Of a stretch of 64,000 nt of DNA, positions 9,026 through 16,748 are shown one piece after another. Made by a program: the position numbers and the translations under genes. The stretch is from CBDCVN01 sp965223585 (GTDB taxonomy: Bacteria > Deinococcota > Deinococci > Deinococcales > Trueperaceae). The stretch covers positions 434,001 through 498,000 of the forward strand of contig CBDCWW010000024.1 of NCBI GenBank assembly GCA_965223585.1. The letters run 5' to 3'. The number at the start of each line of letters is the position of its first letter. Position 1 is the stretch's first letter. Under the pieces are notes generated by a model. It was not told where the DNA came from. It worked only from the letters and a program-made list of their open reading frames with translations, and did not search any database.

Positions 9026-9823
9026 TTAAACATCAATGTAACCTTCAAGATATTGAACTGCTTTACCTGACACTATGACCTGCTTATCGGTTACGCTACA
9101 CTTCAAAATACCGCCTCTATTAGAGGCTTGATAAGCTGTCAAAGTATTTTTACCTAGTCTTTCAGCCCATAATGGTGCTAACCCCGCATGGATTGAGCCA
9201 GTGACAGGATCTTCATCACCACCGTTTGCAGGCCAGAAATACCTTGAAATGAAGTCATATTCACTTGAAGTGGATGTAATGACGACATCTTTAGGAGCAA
9301 GTTTGCTTATTTCTTCAAAGTTTACTTTAATAGAATATATGTCTTGCTCATTTGGATAAATAATAAAATATGCTTGCTGATTAAGTAATACTTCTTTAGG
9401 TGCAATTGATAAACCAATGGTTATTTCCTTGGGAATCTTGGCTATCTTATATGGTTGTCGATTTGGGAATGTCATAGCAATATAGTCATCTTTCATTTGA
9501 CGAATATTTAAATTGCCAACTGCTTTAGCTAAGAATACGAGCTCATCAATAGACTTATCTTGGGCAAATATTACAAATGCAGCAGCTAAAGTTGCATGAC
9601 CACAGAAATCAATCTCTTTAATAGGAGAGAACCACCGAATCTCATATGAATTAGCACTACACTTTTTAGCAAACGCTGTTTCAGAAAGGTTATTCTCAGT
9701 TGCAATTAATTGCATCAAATCATCAGATAGCCACTGATCAGTAATAATAACAGCAGCGTAATTACCTTTGAATACTTTATCAGTGAATGCGTCAATGTGA
9801 TGGATTTTTAACCTCATCTTCAT
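9026..9823 (-). CDS. PhzF-family isomerase-like protein
   Basis: The PhzF/DapF-fold family includes the phenazine isomerase, but most members have unknown substrates. The 265-residue product opens IHHIDAFTDKVFKGNYAAV. It has the catalytic-glutamate segment ENNLSETAF (glutamate at about residue 48), then FCGHATLAAAFV, and near the C-terminus GGDEDPVTGSIHAGL, all family hallmarks. Length is normal for the family. Nothing here suggests phenazine synthesis: neighbours are a peptide transporter and a phosphatase, so a small-molecule isomerase of unknown substrate is the fair call. Two in-frame ATGs lie at residues 1 and 3. Confidence 0.88.
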   Translation of the reverse strand: MKMRLKIHHIDAFTDKVFKGNYAAVIITDQWLSDDLMQLIATENNLSETAFAKKCSANSYEIRWFSPIKEIDFCGHATLAAAFVIFAQDKSIDELVFLAKAVGNLNIRQMKDDYIAMTFPNRQPYKIAKIPKEITIGLSIAPKEVLLNQQAYFIIYPNEQDIYSIKVNFEEISKLAPKDVVITSTSSEYDFISRYFWPANGGDEDPVTGSIHAGLAPLWAERLGKNTLTAYQASNRGGILKCSVTDKQVIVSGKAVQYLEGYIDV

Positions 9824-9899
9824 TCCTTATGACTGGACTAAAGTTTTCTTAGACACTAACTTTGCTAAAAGTTTTTACAAAGATTTTACACAATATTGC

Positions 9900-10391
9900 T
9901 TATAATATATTTTCAACCATGCTCGAGGTAAGCAACATTTTTGTTTCCATAGACTCAGCTTTTAACTCACCATAAATTTGTAGTAAATCCCCTTTTTTGA
10001 AAATTATTTCCTGAGGGCTTTTAAGCATATAATTAGCAAACTCACTTAGGTATGGTTCGTGTCCTACCAAAGCTAAATGATTATTACTTTCTTGGCTATA
10101 GTGTTGCAAATCAATCAATAAATCATCATATCTTGCTGAAGCTAAATTCTCAAGTAAGATTTGCTGCTCACCTTCTCTAAGGCAGTTGTTTAATGGCTTA
10201 GCAGTTTCAATAGCTCTAACATAAGGACTAGAAAAGAGCTTATCAAAATTAATGCCTAGAGTGGTTAATGCCTTACTTAAATTCTTGGCTTGCTCGAGCC
10301 CTTTTAAAGTAAGGGGGCGTAAACTGTCATCTGGATAATTTGCTCCTCGTTTTTTTGCTTTGGCATGACGTATTAGGTAAAGATTGGGCAT
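9900..10391 (-). CDS. sixA: SixA-like phosphohistidine phosphatase
   Basis: A small histidine-phosphatase-superfamily enzyme. SixA members remove phosphate from phosphohistidine proteins. The N-terminus MPNLYLIRHAKAKKRG carries the catalytic RHxK form (histidine at residue 9). LFSSPYVRAIETAKPL and the second histidine in LALVGHEPYLSEF complete the active site. I chose the ATG at 10389-10391: it has AAGGAAG upstream and sits 4 bases after the der stop. An upstream in-frame start would overlap der and adds only non-family residues. Length is then 163 residues, typical of SixA. Translation is probably coupled to der. Confidence 0.85.
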   Translation of the reverse strand: MPNLYLIRHAKAKKRGANYPDDSLRPLTLKGLEQAKNLSKALTTLGINFDKLFSSPYVRAIETAKPLNNCLREGEQQILLENLASARYDDLLIDLQHYSQESNNHLALVGHEPYLSEFANYMLKSPQEIIFKKGDLLQIYGELKAESMETKMLLTSSMVENIL

Positions 10392-10395
10392 ATTA

Positions 10396-11739
10396 TTACT
10401 TCCTTGCTTTAGTTTTAGACTTAGTAGCACCTAAACGCACACGTTTACCACCACTGCGTGACTTAAATATAATTCTTGTAGGTACTTCATGAAAGCCTAA
10501 ATCCTCGCGGATACGGTTTGCAAGGTACTGCTCATAAGCTCGAGTAATAAACTTTTCGGTATTGACTGAAATTATAAAAGTTGGTGGGGCAATGTCAGCT
10601 TGGGTGGCATAGAGTAATTTAAGAGGTTTACCTTTAAAATTGGGGGGTGATTGGTACTGTGTCCATAGCTCGAGCCAGCGATTAAGCTCACTAGTTTGAA
10701 TCCTGATACGCGCACTATCATAAACACGAATCACTGCTGCTAAAAGATCGTGTAAACCATAGTCATTTATAGCGCTTATGAATACCCAAGGTGCAAAACG
10801 TAAGTGATAAAGCGCTTGTTTAAGCCTTGCCTCTGTTTCTTTTAACTCTTCATCACTTATCAAATCCCATTTGTTGACAGCAACAACTACAGGCCTACCA
10901 GACTCAAGAGCAAGGTTAGCAATGCGAAATTCGTGATCGCCAAGTTCAAAAGGGTCTATTACTAAGATGTTTACATCTGCTCGGGTAATGGCTAGTTCCG
11001 CACGTAGTTTTGAGTAATATTCAATGTCTTCAGTAGTTTTACGCCGAATGCCAGCAGTATCTACTAAAACAAAGGGACGCCCACCAAAATCAAAATTTAC
11101 ATCAATGCTATCTCGAGTTGTACCAGCAACATCAGCAACTATAACCCTTTCATCTTTAATTAAAGCGTTAAGTAAACTTGACTTACCCACATTTGGTCTA
11201 CCAATAATGGCAACACGTACATTTTCTGCCTCGGTTTCATAATCTTCTGTAGGTAAGTGCTTCTCTATCTCAGTTAGTAGTTCAGAGAAACCGCGCCCTT
11301 GTTCAGCACTAGTGTAGTAGGCATCTCCAAAACCTAGGCCATAACTTTCGTAAAGTTCAGGATTCTTTTCATGCTTAGGATGGTCTAATTTAGTAGCAAC
11401 GGCCAAAACATCTTTTTTTAAAGCTCGGAGCCAAGCTGCTATTTCATAATCGGCAGAAGTTAGCCTCTCACGCCCATCAAAACAAAAAAGTACTAAATCA
11501 GTATCACGCATAGCGTACTCGATACGTTTTTTAATGGCAACTTCCCAGTTATCTCCAGACCACAAACCACCAGTATCAAGAAGATGAAACCCTCCTTCAT
11601 CAGTAGTAACCCAACTTTCTTTGACATCTCGAGTCACTCCGGGTTTATCAGCTACTATGGCTTCACGTTTACCGACTAAGCGATTAAAAAGGTGGGATTT
11701 GCCCACATTTGGGCGTCCGACAATGGCTACACGTCCCAT
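10396..11739 (-). CDS. der: Ribosome-assembly GTPase Der (EngA)
   Basis: Der has two tandem GTPase domains and a KH-like domain and acts in 50S subunit assembly. First P-loop GRPNVGKSHLFN (residues 7-18), with DKPGVTRD, DTGG and TKLD. Second P-loop GRPNVGKSSLLN near 180, with DVAGTTRDSID, DTAGIRRK and NKWD. The C-terminal KH-like region includes PPTFIISVN and a basic tail rich in lysine and arginine. At 447 residues it is of normal length. It reads leftward and is followed closely by sixA. Confidence 0.97.
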   Translation of the reverse strand: MGRVAIVGRPNVGKSHLFNRLVGKREAIVADKPGVTRDVKESWVTTDEGGFHLLDTGGLWSGDNWEVAIKKRIEYAMRDTDLVLFCFDGRERLTSADYEIAAWLRALKKDVLAVATKLDHPKHEKNPELYESYGLGFGDAYYTSAEQGRGFSELLTEIEKHLPTEDYETEAENVRVAIIGRPNVGKSSLLNALIKDERVIVADVAGTTRDSIDVNFDFGGRPFVLVDTAGIRRKTTEDIEYYSKLRAELAITRADVNILVIDPFELGDHEFRIANLALESGRPVVVAVNKWDLISDEELKETEARLKQALYHLRFAPWVFISAINDYGLHDLLAAVIRVYDSARIRIQTSELNRWLELWTQYQSPPNFKGKPLKLLYATQADIAPPTFIISVNTEKFITRAYEQYLANRIREDLGFHEVPTRIIFKSRSGGKRVRLGATKSKTKARK

Positions 11740-12052
11740 AAACTTAGCTTACCTTAAATTGTTGTTTATATCACTGAGTAGTTAGCAATATGTGTTGGTG
11801 TTGTTATTTAAGGAACATAATTTAAAATTGTAAGTAATGTGAAAGACTACTTGTATTAAACTTTTGCCTATTGAGGAGGTGGTAATTTACCATAACTATG
11901 AACATCCAGAAGAGAGTCAAATTATTAATTCACAAGATGGCTAGTCAAATCATTTGCAAAATTTTAAGGGTAGAAATAATTAGTAGATTAATGTAGTTAA
12001 GGTCTAAAGCCCAAAAAAGTGTTGGGTTTTAAATTGAAGTGGAAATGAATTA
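11740..12052. other. Intergenic region with a hairpin before the c-di-GMP gene
   Basis: About 310 bases between divergent der and the REC-GGDEF-EAL gene. I see no convincing gene. A GAGGAGGT element near 11873-11880 is too far (about 17 bases) from a 32-codon frame at 11898 to convince me. At 12004-12030 a hairpin (AAGCCCAA / TTGGGTTT) ends in TTTT, 22 bases before the start codon at 12053. It looks like an attenuator or a terminator for upstream transcription. I looked for a c-di-GMP riboswitch here because of the downstream gene and found no recognisable consensus. Confidence 0.4.
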
Positions 12053-14014
12053 ATGGAACAAGAGCATGGCAAGACTTCTAATCAATTTGGGCAGAGTTTA
12101 ACTCTTCCTAAGAGTCCTGCTAGTATTTTGGCAGTAGATGATGAGCTTGTTATTTTGCACTTGCTACAAGCTTTCTTAAAACCTAAAGGTTATGAAATAG
12201 AGTTTGCTAGCAGTGGTGAAGCGGCTTTGCAATGTCTGCAGGAAAAATTGCCTGATCTAATTCTTTTAGACATAAGCATGCCTGACATAACAGGCTATGA
12301 ACTTTGTACTCAGCTTAAGGCAGACAGAAAAACTAAAAGTATTCCTATTGTTTTTATAAGCGCTCTTTCTGAAGGTATAAATAAAGCTAAGGCTTTTGAA
12401 GTGGGCGCAGCAGATTATATAACTAAGCCTTTTGAGCTTGAAGAAGTTTTAGCTCGAATTAAACATCAACTAACTCTTTCTAACTTACAAAAGACTCTGA
12501 TAGGTAAAAACTTGGAACTGCATGAAGCAGTACGCAAACGCCTTGCTGCAGAGACAGAAATACGCTCTCTTAATAATGAGCTTGAGAATCGTGTATTAGA
12601 ACGCACTGCTGCTTTGGAGAAAGAAATAACAAAGCATAAGCAAACCCAAAAGAGATTACACTACTTAGCCCACCATGACATAACAAGCTTACTACCTAAT
12701 CGCATCTATCTTTTAGAGCAGATCGAGCAAGCCATTAAACAAGATTCAGCCATGTTTGCGCTATTGGTTTTAGAGGTTCATAGACTTAAGGCAATGCAAG
12801 ACCTTTTGGGTGAATTTGGTTCGATTAGTCAAAAGTTACTTAAAGAAACTACTAAATGCTTGAAAAGCAGTTTACCAAAAGAAGCCATACTAACACATTT
12901 GAGCGAAGACCGATTTGCAGTATTACTTAAGGGTTTAAGCAAACCTTCTGAGATTCGCAATATGGTACAAGGTGTTTTTAGAGGCTTACAAAACCCCTTA
13001 CAAATAAATCAGTATCAGATTTCACTTGGTGCTAGTATTGGCATAAGCACCAGTGCTATTGGCTACAAATCTGCAAAAAATATTTTGCGTGATGCCAGTA
13101 CAGCACTTCAACGGGCTAAAACTCAAGATCAGGGCCACTACGCTATCTTTGGAAGTTCCATGCAGGATAAGAATCTGAAGCGGCTATCTCTTGAAAAGGA
13201 TTTGCGGAATGCGGTTATCTCTAGCTGTGAAGGTCAAAAATCTAGCTTATATGTCTACTATCAACCAATAGTCTCTATAACTGATAAAGAGCTTTATGGT
13301 TTTGAAGCTCTTGTACGTTGGAAACATCCTGAGCAAGGGTTTATATCACCAGTCACTTTTATTCCCTTGGCTGAGGAAACAGGACTAATTCATGATTTAG
13401 GTTGGTGGATTTTAGAAGAATCGTGTAGGCAATTGCTAAGCTGGCAAAAACGCTTTAAAAAGCCAAACCTTGTTGTAAACGTCAACCTCTCTCCTTTACA
13501 ACTTAGACAGGTTGATTGCCTAAAGCATATTTTAAGCGCTTTGGAAAAAACTCAGCTTAAAAAATCTTCGCTTAAACTCGAGATCACAGAAAGTAGTTTG
13601 TTTGATAATATGTTAGAACAAACTAGTTTGTTGCAGAAAATACGTGCACTAGGAGTGCGGCTTTGTATAGATGATTTTGGAACAGGCTACTCTTCACTAA
13701 GTCGTTTGCATGAATTTCCCATTGATACCCTCAAGATTGACAAGGCCTTTATTGATCATATAGTAAACCCCAAAAGTGAAGCTCCTACGGTAAAAACGAT
13801 TTTAGCTTTAGCACATAGTCTTGGTATGGAAGTAGTTGCTGAAGGAATAGAGGCAGGTTATCAGCTAGAAAAGTTACAAGACTTAGGTTGTGACCTTGGG
13901 CAAGGTTACTTTTTTTCCAAACCGATGGGCTCTAAAGAAACAGAAGAGTTTTTATTAAGGAAATTTAAAAATGTGAAAAATGCACCTGTAACTATAAGCA
14001 CTTCCTTAGCTTAG
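12053..14014 (+). CDS. Response regulator with degenerate GGDEF and intact EAL domain
   Basis: A 653-residue cyclic-di-GMP signalling protein. The REC domain spans about 24-145 (ILAVDDE; phospho-acceptor aspartate 73 in LILLDISMPD; conserved lysine in DYITKPFE). A coiled-coil linker spans about 150-205. A GGDEF-like domain spans about 210-370, but the signature loop reads HLSEDRF instead of GGDEF, so cyclase activity is unlikely. The EAL domain spans about 390-640: FEALVRW at 417-423, NLSPLQL, LEITESSL, IDDFGTGYSSL near 540, and AEGIE. All the metal-binding EAL motifs I can check are intact, so it is probably a phosphodiesterase controlled by phosphorylation. No histidine kinase is adjacent. 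Confidence 0.93.
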   Translation: MEQEHGKTSNQFGQSLTLPKSPASILAVDDELVILHLLQAFLKPKGYEIEFASSGEAALQCLQEKLPDLILLDISMPDITGYELCTQLKADRKTKSIPIVFISALSEGINKAKAFEVGAADYITKPFELEEVLARIKHQLTLSNLQKTLIGKNLELHEAVRKRLAAETEIRSLNNELENRVLERTAALEKEITKHKQTQKRLHYLAHHDITSLLPNRIYLLEQIEQAIKQDSAMFALLVLEVHRLKAMQDLLGEFGSISQKLLKETTKCLKSSLPKEAILTHLSEDRFAVLLKGLSKPSEIRNMVQGVFRGLQNPLQINQYQISLGASIGISTSAIGYKSAKNILRDASTALQRAKTQDQGHYAIFGSSMQDKNLKRLSLEKDLRNAVISSCEGQKSSLYVYYQPIVSITDKELYGFEALVRWKHPEQGFISPVTFIPLAEETGLIHDLGWWILEESCRQLLSWQKRFKKPNLVVNVNLSPLQLRQVDCLKHILSALEKTQLKKSSLKLEITESSLFDNMLEQTSLLQKIRALGVRLCIDDFGTGYSSLSRLHEFPIDTLKIDKAFIDHIVNPKSEAPTVKTILALAHSLGMEVVAEGIEAGYQLEKLQDLGCDLGQGYFFSKPMGSKETEEFLLRKFKNVKNAPVTISTSLA

Positions 14015-14068
14015 TAAAGTAGCTAGTAAATAGGGGTGTAAAAGTTTAGTTTTTGCTAATAACTTTGC

Positions 14069-15283
14069 TTACTTATCCACATCTCCCATTACTGGATCCA
14101 AGGTTGCTATATTAACGACTAGATCAGCAAAGAGCCCATCTATTGAGGCAGGTTCCAAACTTTGCAAATTAATAAGGCTTGGTACACGCACTTTGACACG
14201 ATAGGGCATAGAGCCACCATCTGAAACAATATAATAGCCAAGCTCACCTCGAGCACTTTCAGTAGGAACATAAATTTCTCCAAGTGGTGGGTGAAAACCT
14301 TCAGTGACTAGTTTAAAGTGAAAGATGACTGCCTCCATTGATGTTTCTAGTTCTTCTCGAGGTGGCAAAGAAATGCGTCTATCAGGATCTTTAATAGGAC
14401 CACCTTCAAGTTTATCTAAGGCCTGTTCTACAATCTTCATGCTTTCTAGCATTTCTTCAAAGCGCATCATAAAACGGTTATAGGCATCACCCACTTCACT
14501 AGTAGGTACGTTAAAATCATAGTTTTCATAGCCGCTGTAGGGCTGTGCTTTGCGGAAATCCAAAGGTACACCACTAGCACGTAGAGAAGGCCCTGTTAAA
14601 CCGTAGTTTAGCGCTTGTTCTTTGGAAATAACTCCTATACCCTTGGTACGGGTAGTGAAGATGTCATTGTTGGCAAATAGCTTGCTGTATTGCTCGAGCA
14701 TCTCAGGAAATTTCTCTAAAAATGTCCTGACAGTTTGTTCAAACCCTTCAGGTAAATCATAAGCAAGTCCTCCTACTCGGAAGTAACCATAGTTCATACG
14801 CACACCAGAAACTAGCTCGAAGATATCTAAAAGTTTTTCCCGCTCACGCATAGTATAGAAAAATAGTGTTAAAGCCCCCATGTCCAAAATGCCTGTACCA
14901 AAAAAAACCAAATGGCTAGCTATACGATTAAGCTCATTTAAGATCACACGAATTTGCTGAGCACGTACTGGTACTTTTGCATCTAAAAGCTTTTCTACAG
15001 TAATTACATAAGCAAGGTCATGGGCAAAACCGTGCAAGTAATCCATTCGATTAGAGTAAGTTACACACTGCTGATAGGTGCGGTTCTCCATGGTTTTCTC
15101 AAAACCAGTGTGCAAATAACCAATGCGTGGTTTAACTACTTTAACTTTCTCGCCATCTAGATCAACTTCTAACCTAAGCACACCATGAGTACTAGGATGC
15201 TGCGGACCTACATTTATATGCATGAGTTTGGTTTCAAACTCTCCAGAAGAGTTTTCAATAGGTATTACTTTAGTTATGGCCAC
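14069..15283 (-). CDS. nuoD: NADH-quinone oxidoreductase subunit D
   Basis: The 49-kDa-type subunit of complex I, which helps form the quinone-binding site at the membrane interface. Recognisable segments are INVGPQHPSTHGVLRLEVDL near the start, GYLHTGFEK, QQCVTYSNRMDYL, NELNRIASHL, FTTRTKGIGVI and ARGELGYYIVSDGGSMPYR. Length is 404 residues, normal. It starts inside the 3' end of nuoC (14-base overlap), so translation is coupled. No nuoE or other subunits follow: the next gene is the convergent c-di-GMP protein gene. Confidence 0.97.
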   Translation of the reverse strand: MAITKVIPIENSSGEFETKLMHINVGPQHPSTHGVLRLEVDLDGEKVKVVKPRIGYLHTGFEKTMENRTYQQCVTYSNRMDYLHGFAHDLAYVITVEKLLDAKVPVRAQQIRVILNELNRIASHLVFFGTGILDMGALTLFFYTMREREKLLDIFELVSGVRMNYGYFRVGGLAYDLPEGFEQTVRTFLEKFPEMLEQYSKLFANNDIFTTRTKGIGVISKEQALNYGLTGPSLRASGVPLDFRKAQPYSGYENYDFNVPTSEVGDAYNRFMMRFEEMLESMKIVEQALDKLEGGPIKDPDRRISLPPREELETSMEAVIFHFKLVTEGFHPPLGEIYVPTESARGELGYYIVSDGGSMPYRVKVRVPSLINLQSLEPASIDGLFADLVVNIATLDPVMGDVDK

Positions 15284-15854
15284 TTCTTACCCCCTTACGA
15301 CTACCACCTTTCCAACCAGAAAGTCCAGCATCTTTGCCAGTAAGGCCTGCTCTAAAAGCTTCAGGATCAATAAAGCGTCCTTCATTAAAAAGAGTAGGAG
15401 TTTCACCCAGAGGAAAATCCTTGCGATGAGGGTGTCCTTCCATTTCCTCAGGAGTAATTAGCCTCAGCAAACTAGGGTGGCCCTCAAAAGTTATTCCAAA
15501 CATCTCATAAACTTCCCGCTCCATAAAATTTGCGCCTTGCCAAATATGGGTAATAGTTGGTAAGCTTTCATACTCATCAAGAGCTACACGAATAAAGATA
15601 CGTTCATTTTGAGAAACACTATAAAGATTGTAAGCAACTGCAAAACGTTTATCTTGATGGTTAGGATAGTTAAGGTAATCAATCCCAAATACATCTGATA
15701 ACATCTCAAACCCTGATTCTTTTGCAGCTTGCACACTTTCGACAAGATCCTCTTTAGCAATGGTTATGCTAAGGACATCTTTAAAATCTGTAGTACTGAG
15801 TACTTTAATCTCTAAACTTGCAATAAAATCATTAGTTAAGCTCACTGTTGCCAT
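15270..15854 (-). CDS. nuoC: NADH-quinone oxidoreductase subunit C
   Basis: The 30-kDa-type subunit of the peripheral arm of complex I. The 194-residue product has DVFGIDYLNYPNHQDKRFAV, then THIWQGANFMEREVYEMFGI, then the ITPEEMEGHPHRKDFPLGE block typical of NuoC. The C-terminus is short and basic. It overlaps nuoB by 13 bases and nuoD by 14, the compact arrangement of a nuoBCD unit. Confidence 0.96.
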   Translation of the reverse strand: MATVSLTNDFIASLEIKVLSTTDFKDVLSITIAKEDLVESVQAAKESGFEMLSDVFGIDYLNYPNHQDKRFAVAYNLYSVSQNERIFIRVALDEYESLPTITHIWQGANFMEREVYEMFGITFEGHPSLLRLITPEEMEGHPHRKDFPLGETPTLFNEGRFIDPEAFRAGLTGKDAGLSGWKGGSRKGVRSGHN

Positions 15855-16378
15855 CCCTGAATGCTTGGTAATTTACTACCACCCTCATCAAAAGCCTGAC
15901 CACGTACTTTCTTTTGTAATTGCATAACACCATAAACTAGTGCTTCAGGTCTTGGAGGGCAACCCGGCACGAAAACATCAACAGGTACTACAGAATCGAC
16001 ATTTTGTACAATAGCATAGTTATTAAACATACCTCCTGAAGAAGCACACGCTCCCATAGAAATAACCCACTTAGGGTCAGGCATCTGGTCATAAACTCGG
16101 CGCATAATAGGAGCCATTTTCTTAGATAAGCGTCCAGCTACAATCATTACATCAGCTTGACGAGGGCTAGCACGAAAGACCTCCGAGCCAAAACGAGCTA
16201 AGTCATTTCGTGAATTAGTTGATTGCATCATTTCTATTGCGCAACAAGCTAAACCAAAAGTGGCAGGCCACAACGAGTTTGAGCGTCCCCATGATACTAA
16301 CTTCTCGAGAGTTGAAAATAAAATACCTTCATTTTCTAGTTCTTGTACATCTTTGGTGAATAAATCAAGTAAGGCCAT
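15842..16378 (-). CDS. nuoB: NADH-quinone oxidoreductase subunit B (N2 cluster subunit)
   Basis: NuoB holds the terminal 4Fe-4S cluster N2, which passes electrons to quinone. The four ligand cysteines are all visible: adjacent C45 and C46 in GLACCAIEMM, C111 in MGACASSGGMF, and C140 in FVPGCPPRPEAL. Length is 178 residues. The sequence around WGRSNSLWPATFGLACC is very close to what I recall of Deinococcus NuoB. The expected upstream nuoA is absent: instead a transposon relic lies upstream at 16473-16727. A TATAAT element sits just ahead of the start. Confidence 0.97.
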   Translation of the reverse strand: MALLDLFTKDVQELENEGILFSTLEKLVSWGRSNSLWPATFGLACCAIEMMQSTNSRNDLARFGSEVFRASPRQADVMIVAGRLSKKMAPIMRRVYDQMPDPKWVISMGACASSGGMFNNYAIVQNVDSVVPVDVFVPGCPPRPEALVYGVMQLQKKVRGQAFDEGGSKLPSIQGWQQ

Positions 16379-16472
16379 AATTATAACTAGTCTACCTGAT
16401 AATTAGACTACCTTGCACTTCAATATAAAACTTAAACCTCCTTTTTAAGTTTTGAGAGTAAGGTTTCAGTAA

Positions 16473-16676
16473 TACCCAGATATGAAGTGTGGTTATGAAT
16501 GTCACGCTGACTGGAACGCTGGGAAAAATCTTTTTCAGTGGGATGGATGGGTATGTTCTGTTGGGCTTGAGAGTCCTTTGTCTGTAATGGATAAAGGTGT
16601 TCAACAGGATGGGGTCGGTGGGCGACCCCTTAACTTGGTAAGTGAAGGTGTTCCCGAAGGAACACTAGAGTAAGAA
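16473..16676 (+). pseudogene. Relic of an IS200/IS605 TnpB gene, C-terminal end
   Basis: The frame encodes the last zinc-ribbon half and tail of TnpB: PDMKCGYECHADWNAGKNL, then VGLESPLS and a GVPEGTLE end. The ADWNAGKNL block matches the conserved ADxNAAxNI of TnpB C-termini. An expected cysteine just upstream is a tyrosine codon (TAC for TGC), and a stop codon precedes it, so this is dead. TnpB is the RNA-guided nuclease of these elements. Only about 65 of roughly 400 codons remain. It sits between nuoB and the sugar dehydrogenase gene and points rightward. Confidence 0.75.
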
Positions 16677-16682
16677 CAAGAA

Positions 16683-16727
16683 TCCCACGTTTGCCCTTGT
16701 AAGGGTGCCTTAGCCATGGGAGGTTCA
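16683..16727 (+). mobile_element. Right-end hairpin of the IS200/IS605 relic
   Basis: Immediately after the TnpB relic stop is a nested hairpin. The outer stem is TCCCA (16683-16687) with TGGGA (16717-16721); the inner stem is CCCTT / AAGGG (16694-16705). It is followed by GGTTCA. IS200/IS605 right ends carry such subterminal hairpins, and in active elements the 3' part of the guide RNA comes from this region. The exact right tip is not fixed. An open frame that starts inside this hairpin at 16716 is not the real start of the downstream gene. Confidence 0.55.
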
Positions 16728-16748
16728 AAATGCTATAGTTTTTTCTCT

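Noticed and set aside
11898..11996. 32-codon frame after a GAGGAGGT element
   Set aside because: The spacing of about 17 bases is too long, and the product has no recognisable feature.
11740..12052. c-di-GMP riboswitch before the REC-GGDEF-EAL gene
   Set aside because: I did not find the conserved riboswitch core; only a simple hairpin is evident.
16716..16748. Upstream start for the sugar dehydrogenase gene
   Set aside because: The ATG at 16716 is within the transposon-relic hairpin; the residues added are not signal-like, and 16749 starts a good membrane helix.
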